Translations under genes and position numbers: made by a program
Notes under the pieces: model-generated
What the model saw: only the letters and a program-made list of their open reading frames with translations
What the model was told of the DNA's origin: nothing
Databases searched by the model: none
Shown: piece by piece, positions 57,347 through 64,000 of the stretch
Layout: every line of letters begins with the position of its first letter
How positions within the stretch are numbered: the first letter of the stretch is position 1
Origin: Trichobilharzia regenti
Taxonomy: Eukaryota; Platyhelminthes; Trematoda; Strigeidida; Schistosomatidae
DNA length: 64,000 nucleotides
Assembly (NCBI GenBank): GCA_944472135.2
Contig: CALYDD020000359.1
Span: 1-64,000, forward strand
Direction of reading: 5' to 3'

Positions 57347-58516
57347 ACGCAATTTCTTTTGTTGTGAAACTAGGGTTTTATTATACAAAGTATGTGTCCG
57401 ACCTATCTTAGAATGCTGCCCGTTTATTCTTAGCGGACTCAGACAAAGTGACAAGCTTAAATTAGAGGGAGTGCAACGCCAGTTTACCTCAAGAACTCTT
57501 GGTTTAGAAAGTAGTCTGGAATACCATGAGCGATGTGAAAGACTAAGATTAGAACCCCTCTGGAAAAGACGTCTTAAGCTAAACCTTATCTTTTACTACA
57601 AGCTAACTAATCTTCTCTTGCATTCCTCCGAGCCATTAACTAAACCTACCGCTGTCATCAGTTACAATCTTAGAAATCATCACAGCCTAGCTGCTATGGA
57701 GCACTGTCAGACTTACGTGCGGTACAACTTCTTCTTAAACAAGTTTTCAGTCATTTGGAATAGGCTACCAGCTAATGTGCGCGATGCAAACACACTTCCA
57801 GTGTTCATCTCCTCAGTCATCAGACTACTCAAAGATGACAATGCACTTTTGCGCCTGACTCTTACACCTTCTTTTTCACCATACATAGATATTTTAAGTT
57901 CTTTAAACGTGTAGTTACAACCAACTACAATTATAAATTTTTAATATTATTGGAACTAGATGATAAACATTTCTACACAGGACAGTAATATTAGTTCACA
58001 CATAATATAAAAGTTAGCGTAACGGGACTAGTTAGTTAATGAACAAAAAATAAGCATAGTTACAAAACAGAATATATATGTATATATTTATTAATCACTC
58101 CTTAAGGACTCCCGTTGCTTTCTTTTGCGTTGCTGTTGTTTGTCTTCTTTTTTCTCTCACCATTTCAGCTTCCATTTGACTTTTTGAATGAGAATGAATA
58201 ATGTGGATATTTGACCATTTACAATGACAAATGATCTGCAAACATTATTGGTCCCGTATCTTTCAGTCTCCTGGTTAATAACGAATTAACTTTCTCCTCG
58301 AAGCAACCTGGTTTACATTTGTGGAATATACTCTTATACCAATGGAAAAGTATCAATTTGTAATACAACTTCACGATTGTAGCTTATAACATAACTGATC
58401 GTATCTGTAAAATAGCTTCCTTATTACCCAATTTGGATATAAATCAAATCAAAAATAAGATTCGGATTTGTACACACCCAAGTTATATTGAGGAATTACT
58501 TCAAGCTTTATTTTTT

Positions 58517-58552
58517 CCCAAGTATTTTTAATCCATCCAAAACTTACTTGGG
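58517..58552 (+). other. conserved 3'UTR stem-loop (CCCAAGTA/TACTTGGG)
   Basis: The perfect 8-bp stem lies in the context ACTTCAAGCTTTATTTTTT ... TTTTTTTGTTAATGCGAAG. A second copy lies about 127 bp downstream (about 58644-58685), and both recur near 61591-61626 and 61724-61760. It corresponds in position and flanks to the CCCAGA/TCTGGG stem of LINEs A and B. Confidence 0.78.
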
Positions 58553-58770
58553 TTTTTTTGTTAATGCGAAGACAACATTCCTATATTTCATGATGTGCTC
58601 CATTGAATGACTTGTTATATTGTGGAATAACTTCAAGCTTTATTTTTTCCCAAGTATTTTTAATCCATCCGAAACTTACTTGGGTTTTTTTGTTAATGCG
58701 AAGTCAATATTCCTATATTTCATGATGTGCTCCATTGAATGACTGGTTATCATATTGTTCCCACAGACCT

Positions 58771-58843
58771 AAAAAAATGGCATGCATTTTCATGTAAATT
58801 TATATGTTTATATGAGAATATACATTATTATAATTATTATTAA
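58771..58843 (+). repeat. LINE 3'-tail-only insertion
   Basis: About 73 bp (GGCATGCATTTTCATG ... TATATGAGAATATAC and ATT-like repeats) interrupt the truncated copy between CCACAGACCTAA and ACAAAAACGCC. The sister copy near 61847 reads straight through. Its reverse complement occurs at 38305-38372. Confidence 0.8.
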
Positions 58844-58932
58844 AACAAAAACGCCAGCAACCATGTAACTTAACCATAAACCGAATTTATGAAATTTAAT
58901 TTATGCTTATCCATGCCTGTATATTTGGTGTG

Positions 58933-58948
58933 TCCTACACAAGTAGGA
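58933..58948 (+). other. 3' tail stem-loop 1 of LINE C
   Basis: TCCTAC and GTAGGA pair around an ACAA loop. It is preceded by ATGCCTGTATATTTGGTGTG and followed by an A run. It is equivalent to TTCCTG/CAGGAA in LINE A, and is repeated near 61938-61953. Confidence 0.75.
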
Positions 58949-59041
58949 AAAAATGTGTACTTTATTAAAACATTATTATTAATTATGATTGCTAATCGTA
59001 TATGTAATTTATCATATTGATGATGCCTGTAAACTGGCGTC

Positions 59042-59060
59042 TCTCATGTACAAAATGAGA
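59042..59060 (+). other. 3' tail stem-loop 2 of LINE C
   Basis: TCTCAT and ATGAGA pair around GTACAAA, preceded by ATGCCTGTAAACTGGCG and followed directly by ATT repeats. It is repeated at 62046-62064. It is the actual 3' terminus of both LINE C copies. Confidence 0.78.
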
Positions 59061-59085
59061 ATATACTATTATTATTATTATTAGT

Positions 59086-60992
59086 ACTATTCCACTAAGG
59101 ACATATCACTATTACTCTCAATCCACGAGTCTCTTGAATCTATCAAGCGCCTACGCTCTCAAAAGGACCTCGACGAAGATTTAACGGCACTTGAAAGTAC
59201 CTCCAAAGTTTATAACTTAACGGCACTTCTTAAAAAACGAATGCAGTCGGCGAGGGAAATCCCATACTTACTTCACGACAAGGTAATCTACAATGAACCT
59301 GCCACTATCTGTGAACTGTTCAGTGATTGGTTTGCAAACTTTAGTTTAGAAACACATATGCCTGGTGAAACCGCTCCCCTTACTATCTCTTCCCTTGAAA
59401 GCATTGTGTTCACTAATCAGTTAATAGTACAAGCAATTAAAAGCCTTAAACCTTCTACAAGTGCCGGACCGGATGGCCTAGCTTCGATAATTTTCAAAAA
59501 CAGTGGGTGTGATATACCCCTGTTACTTCTTAAATTCTTCTCAATATCTATGGACACTGGCACTTACCCTAGTGAGTGGAAAACTAGCTTCATAATTCCA
59601 CATTACAAATCTGGTGATAGGGCAAACGTCCGCAATTACAGACCCATAAATATAACCCCAGTTATCTCACGAATCATGGAGAAAGTTGTAAAAGATCAAT
59701 TGTCAGACCACCTACTTAGGGAAGATCTTGTTACAAGGTCTCAACACGGATTTCTCAAAAATATATCCTGCGTTACTTGCCACTTCGACTTTTTCAACTG
59801 CATCACTAGTAGTCGCGAAGCACGTAAGCTAGTCGTTGTTCTCTACTTCGATATATCTAGGGCATTTGACACGGTATCTCACAGTATTCTCTTTGAGAAG
59901 CTGTACTCTTGTGGAATTCACAACCCATTACCGAACTGGTTAAAATGATTTCTAAGCAACAGGGTACAAATAACCAAAGTTGGATGTGTATTGTCTCATC
60001 CTAGGCAGATCTCAAGTGGGGTCGTGCAAGGTAGTGTCCTAGGTCCACTTTTATTCACAATCTACATTAACAGCATTTGCAAATGCTTCACCTTAGGCAA
60101 ACCATTCCTATATGCTGACGACCTCAAAGTCGTCTACTCCTGCTACACTCATGAATTAAGCGATATGGTTACTAAAATACATCTTGAACTAAGTAGCCTC
60201 GCAACGTGGTGTGCTGAATCCTGTCTAAACTTTAACATTGACAAATGCGGCTGGATTTGTATCGGCAACAGTAACCTTGATCTAACCCTTGAAATAAATG
60301 GGCGAAAACTAGCTAAGCTCAACTCAGTCGTAGATCTCGGTATTAGATACTCTAGTAACCTAACGTTCGCTGAACAGACTGATTATGCCAGACGTAAAAC
60401 GCGAAGGCTGATAGGATGCATAACACGCAATTTCTTTTGTTGTGAAACTAGGGTTTTATTATACAAAGTATGTGTCCGACCTATCTTAGAATGCTGCCCG
60501 TTTATTCTTAGCGGACTCAGACAAAGTGACAAGCTTAAATTAGAGGGAGTGCAACGCCAGTTTACCTCAAGAACTCTTGGTTTAGAAAGTGGTCTGGAAT
60601 ACCATGAGCGATGTGAAAGACTAAGATTAGAACCCCTCTGGAAAAGACGTCTTAAGCTAAACCTTATCTTTTACTACAAGCTAACTAATCTTCTCTTGCA
60701 TTCCTCCGAGCCATTAACTAAACCTACCGCTGTCATCAGTTACAATCTTAGAAATCATCACAGCCTAGCTGCTATGGAGCACTGTCAGACTTACGTGCGG
60801 TACAACTTCTTCTTAAACAAGTTTTCAGTCATTTGGAATAGGCTACCAGCTAATGTGCGCGATGCAAACACACTTCCAGTGTTCATCTCCTCAGTCATCA
60901 GACTACTCAAAGATGACAATGCACTTTTGCGCCTGACTCTTACACCTTCTTTTTCACCATACATAGATATTTTAAGTTCTTTAAACGTGTAG
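59086..60992 (+). pseudogene. LINE C ORF2, reverse transcriptase part
   Basis: ORF2 resumes at YYSTKDISLLLSIHESLESI, aligned with the linker of LINE B. The RT follows: TSAGPDGLASIIFKN, NYRPINITPVISRIMEKVVK, HGFLKNISCVTCHFDFFN, VVLYFDISRAFDTVSH, then after one in-frame TGA (59946-59948, at NWLK*FLSNR) SSGVVQGSVLGPLLFTIYIN and FLYADDLKVVYSC with YADD intact. The C-terminal domain (CVRPILECCPFI, LEPLWKRRLKLNLI, WNRLPANVRDANTLP) is full. Apart from the self-insertion, that TGA is the only disabling change seen. Confidence 0.88.
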
Positions 60993-62087
60993 TTACAACC
61001 AACTACAATTATAAATTTTAATATTATTGGAACTAGATGATAAACATTTCTACACAGGACAGTAATATTAGTTCACACATAATATAAAAGTTAGCGTAAC
61101 GGGACTAGTTAGTTAATGAACAAAAATAAGCATAGTTACAAAACAGAATATATATGTATATATTTATTAATCACTCCTTAAGGACTCCCGTTGCTTTCTT
61201 TTGCGTTGCTGTTGTTTGTCTTCTTTTTTCTCTCACCATTTCAGCTTCCATTTGACTTTTTGAATGAGAATGAATAATGTGGATATTTGACCATTTACAA
61301 TGACAAATGATCTGCAAACATTATTGGTCCCGTATCTTTCAGTCTCCTGGTTAATAACGAATTAACTTTCTCCTCGAAGCAACCTGGTTTACATTTGTGG
61401 AATATACTCTTATACCAATGGAAAAGTATCTACTTGTAATACAACTTCACGATTGTAGCTTATAACATAACTGATCGTATCTGTAAAATAGCTTCCTTAT
61501 TACCCAATTTGGATATAAATCAAATCAAAAATAAGATTCGGATTTGTACACACCCAAGTTATATTGAGGAATTACTTCAAGCTTTATTTTTTCCCAAGTA
61601 TTTTTAATCCATCCAAAACATACTTGGGTTTTTTTGTTAATGCGAAGACAATATTCCTATATTTCATGATGTGCTCCATTGAATGACTTGTTATATTGTG
61701 GAATAACTTCAAGCTTCATTTTTTCCCAAGTATTTTTAATCCATCCAAAACTTACTTGGGTTTTTTTGTTAATGCGAAGTTATTATTCCTATATTTCATG
61801 ACGTGCTCCATTGAATGACTGGTTATCATATTGTTCCCACAGACCTAAGACAAAAACGCCAGCAACCATGTAACTTAACCATAAACCAAATTTATGAAAT
61901 TTATATAATGCTTATCCATGCCTGTATATTTGGTGTGTCCTACACAAGTAGGAAAAAATGTGTATTTTATTAAAACATTATTATTAATTATGATTGCTAA
62001 TCGTATATGTAATTCATCATATTGATGATGCCTGTAAACTGGCGTCTCTCATGTACAAAATGAGAATATACTATTATTATTATTATT
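60993..62087 (+). other. LINE C 3' untranslated region
   Basis: It is parent-like to 57915-59085: it has two CCCAAGTA stem-loops and two successive tail hairpins, and lacks the 73-bp tail insertion. It ends in ATT repeats at the start of the right 919-bp repeat. Confidence 0.78.
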
Positions 62088-63006
62088 TTCACATACTTTC
62101 TCTTTCTGGTATTCTGCTGCTCCTATTCATCTTCTGGTCGAGGTCGAAAAACCCTGCACCTGAACTGAAATGAGGATTAATTCCATACCGTCTATCTCAT
62201 AACCACTCAAATTCCATGAACGATCTAATTCTGCCATTTGAAGACGCTGGCGAACATGCTGCAAATGAGTATTCATCATCTGAAATGAGAAAGCAACTGG
62301 TTTTCAAACAGTTTTCAACATTTTACTCAACTCACGAATACAGTCCGCCATGCAGACACAAATGGAGCAAATGGAGAATTCTGGAATCGACCCCGGCACC
62401 ATTTGATGCAGTAAAACAACTTCACATGACCTCATCTAGTTTTCGCATCCACGATCAAATTTCTTTCCTGTTATAAAACTACGATAAGACTGCTGAAAAA
62501 ATGGAATAAATATATTACTGATCTCAACATAATACATCAATAAACTTTAAGCCAAGGGTGCTGTTCACAACAAAGATATGTTAGCGAATTGACTTCAAGC
62601 TTTTTTTCCCAGATATTTGTATTACATTCATCTGATGTCTGGGTTTTTTGTTAATGCGAAGACAATATTTCTATATCTCTTTATGTGCTACACAAACAGA
62701 CTTTATAGCAGACTGTTCCGACTGACTCTCATGTCAGAGAGAACAACCAAACTGTAAATTCATCATACATCAAATTATGTGTAATTTATATAATAACTTA
62801 TCCACGCCTGTACAATTGGTATGTTCCTGCATAAACAGGAAGAAATATATATGTATATATGTGGGACTTTATCAAAAGCTTTCCTAACATCTAGAAATAA
62901 TGTTGCTGCCGAACGACCTTTGTCTACACATTCAGTAATGTGGTCGAAATAATCTAACTGGCACGTAATGCACGATCTTCTGTTTAGGAAGCCGTGTTGG
63001 AAATGG
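62088..63006. repeat. 919-bp direct repeat, right side of LINE C
   Basis: It contains a LINE A/B-family 3' region (with the 86-codon ORF intact at 62216-62476), the terminal hairpin near 62823-62841 and then the start of the family-3 RT. Its first ~450 bases read closer to LINE A (27870-28300), while from about 62550 on it reads like LINE B. The repeat is therefore a mosaic or has been converted. Confidence 0.82.
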
Positions 63007-63404
63007 GATATTAAGTCATTCGAGAGCAAATACTGAACAATTTGCTTCCTTAAAATCTTTTCCATCACACGTGAGACAACGAAAGTAATGTTGATGGGGC
63101 GGTGATTATCTATGTCCGCTGTAGGTCCGGTTTCGTGAATGGGTACAAAGTAGGATTTCTTCCAGCTATTTGGATATGTTCCGCTCCTAATCGAAGTTGA
63201 AAATATCTTGAGAAGAAGTAGATTCATGTCATTTCCACCATTTTTTAAGAGGACAGAAGACATTCCATCTGGGCCGGGAGTATTAGTAAGCTTAATAATT
63301 TTGATAGCTTTACCGATTTCTTGGGCGTTTAAGACGGCTGAAATTATCCGTAACTTATCAAGGTCATTGGTGGAGTGAGACGCTGGAAGGTCATTTTCGT
63401 CCAT
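62858..63404 (-). pseudogene. family-3 LINE reverse transcriptase, 5' part
   Basis: The minus-strand frame from 63404 encodes the RT N-terminal region: LNAQEIGKAIKIIKLTNTPG, PGPDGMSSVLLKNGG, SGTYPNSWKKSYF, NHRPINITFVVSRVMEKILR, HGFLNRRSCITCQLDYFDH, ATLFLDVRKAFDKVPH. It then runs into LINE B's 3' tail. It completes the family-3 RT, whose remainder is at 40055-41524. The endonuclease is not seen upstream, where sequence after about 63430 is unrelated. Confidence 0.85.
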
Positions 63405-63430
63405 GTTAGTCGGCCATATTGGGTTGCAGT

Positions 63431-63670
63431 TCCGTAGCTGTTAGTGTACGCGTTTGTTGTTCCGTTTATTCTGCCGTTGTACACGGCTTATCTTGTTGCG
63501 TATTGTTCACAAATGGGTGACTCTAAAGAATAGCGGCCCAAACCGAAACGACCTTTTAACGCGAAAATGACCTTGACAGGGACAACTTCGGCCAATGAGA
63601 AGGCTCAAAAAGAAAGGCGCATAATTGTAAAAAACGGTTTATATATAAGTAATGCAATCATAATAAACAG
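63431..63670. other. flank of second Merlin element, no gene
   Basis: This is less than 300 bases between the family-3 LINE and the transposase. The Merlin 3' terminal repeat should lie here, but I could not identify it with confidence. Confidence 0.4.
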
Positions 63671-64000
63671 TTACAAAGGATGGCGCTCGCGTATATGTCT
63701 CAAAAAAACCTCCCAGTTTCTCATGGGAGTCTTCATAGTCATACGAAGCCAGTTTCGGTACATACATTCATCCAGGTAACTGTAAATCATGGGATTTCTC
63801 GATCCATTAACCGCTCTTATACGTCTTTTTAGACGACTCCTAAAACTTTCAATGGAACTGGTGTGGGTTCCATCTAAAGGATTCCGGAAACCGTCCGTAT
63901 GATTAACAACATGATGAATGTACCCATGATTCGATAATTGACGGTATCCGCTCCATTCATCTGTATGAATAGTCGTCCCCGGCAACACCGAACGCTTAAT
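63671..64000 (-). CDS. Merlin ISXO2-like transposase, C-terminal part (runs off window)
   Basis: The minus-strand frame encodes the C-terminal catalytic half of a Merlin/IS1595-type transposase: LPGTTIHTDEWSGYRQLSNH (catalytic Asp), YIHHVVNHTDGFRNP, then GTHTSSIESFRSRLKRRIRA (catalytic Glu), then NWEVFLRHI. The usual GFW in EGFW is SFR here. It is better conserved than the copy at 21700-22360. The N-terminal zinc ribbon and first Asp lie beyond the window end, so intactness cannot be judged. Confidence 0.88.
   Translation of the reverse strand: MKRSVLPGTTIHTDEWSGYRQLSNHGYIHHVVNHTDGFRNPLDGTHTSSIESFRSRLKRRIRAVNGSRNPMIYSYLDECMYRNWLRMTMKTPMRNWEVFLRHIRERHPL

Larger units (their letters stand above)
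57347..59085 (+). mobile_element. 5'-truncated LINE C copy inserted in LINE C ORF2
   Basis: It runs from ACGCAATTTCTTTTG in the C-terminal RT domain through the 3' untranslated region to ATT repeats. It is nearly identical to 60423-62087 (for example SSLEYHERC versus SGLEYHERC). It divides ORF2 between KLKK (57346) and YYSTKDISLLL (59087). It has the hallmarks of target-primed reverse transcription: 5' truncation and 3' tail. I see no clear target repeat. Confidence 0.85.
54791..62087 (+). mobile_element. LINE C (CR1/Jockey-type) with a self-insertion
   Basis: The 5' end CGGTACGTTC is conserved with A and B, but the proteins are only moderately similar, so this is a sister family. ORF1 and the endonuclease part of ORF2 run to 57346. 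A 1.74-kb truncated copy of the same element follows, ORF2 resumes at 59086, and the element ends in ATT repeats at about 62087. Flanking direct repeats are 918/919 bp. Confidence 0.85.

Noticed and set aside
57227..57914. Single ORF joining LINE endonuclease to a C-terminal domain without RT, as a novel protein
   Set aside because: The join is created by the self-inserted truncated LINE copy. The missing RT resumes at 59086.

Overview
This window looks like repeat-rich nuclear DNA from a flatworm, most likely a digenean fluke such as a schistosome. That inference rests on the mix of mobile elements, not on any host marker gene. The mix is a CsRn1-like Ty3/Gypsy element with a CHCC Gag finger, several CR1/Jockey-type LINEs, an RTE/SR2-like LINE, BEL/Pao-type Gag elements and Merlin (IS1595/ISXO2-like) DNA transposons. 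The DNA is AT-rich. I see no rRNA, tRNA gene, CRISPR array or bacterial operon. Only one small ORF (38747-38983) is a candidate host gene.

Layout. 1-8700 holds two remnants of one degenerate Gypsy family (322-930 and 4649-7758) and a LINE endonuclease fragment (7759-8700), separated by about 3.7 kb with nothing recognisable. 8950-30450 is one minus-strand LINE ('family 2') split by two large insertions. The first is a BEL/Pao-type Gag-only LTR element (10352-19963, 366-bp LTRs, 5-bp direct repeats CCACC), itself split by an intact-coding CsRn1-like Gypsy (12474 to about 18240). The second is a Merlin transposon (21585-28790, 39-bp terminal inverted repeats), itself split by LINE A (22372-28630), which in turn carries a solo Gypsy LTR (26660-26854, repeats CATTC). 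30450-39950 contains a solo Pao-type LTR (31582-31940), a palindromic SINE/MITE-like element (32258-32548), a degenerate RTE fragment (34500-35873), a second, plus-strand copy of family 2 (36030-38304) and the candidate host gene.

39950-63430 is a second nest. A minus-strand 'family 3' LINE is split by LINE B (41525-54641). LINE B carries a 7.1-kb composite of the Gag-only element with four LTRs and a 2802-bp tandem duplication. LINE C (54791-62087) sits at LINE B's 3' end and carries a 5'-truncated copy of itself inside its own ORF2. LINE B is flanked by 414-bp direct repeats and LINE C by 918/919-bp direct repeats, laid out like very long target-site duplications. The window ends in a second Merlin-type transposase (63671-64000).

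The elements act on each other more than on any host gene. The Gag-only element has LTRs, a polyadenylation signal and a Gag, but no protease, RT or integrase, so it must depend on another element's enzymes. The LINE copies share 3' stem-loops whose bases change but whose pairing is kept, a plausible recognition signal for their reverse transcriptase. Two inverted copies of family 2 share an 836-bp near-identical tract flanked by clearly diverged sequence, which suggests gene conversion. Element names (A, B, C, family 2, family 3) are labels for this window only.
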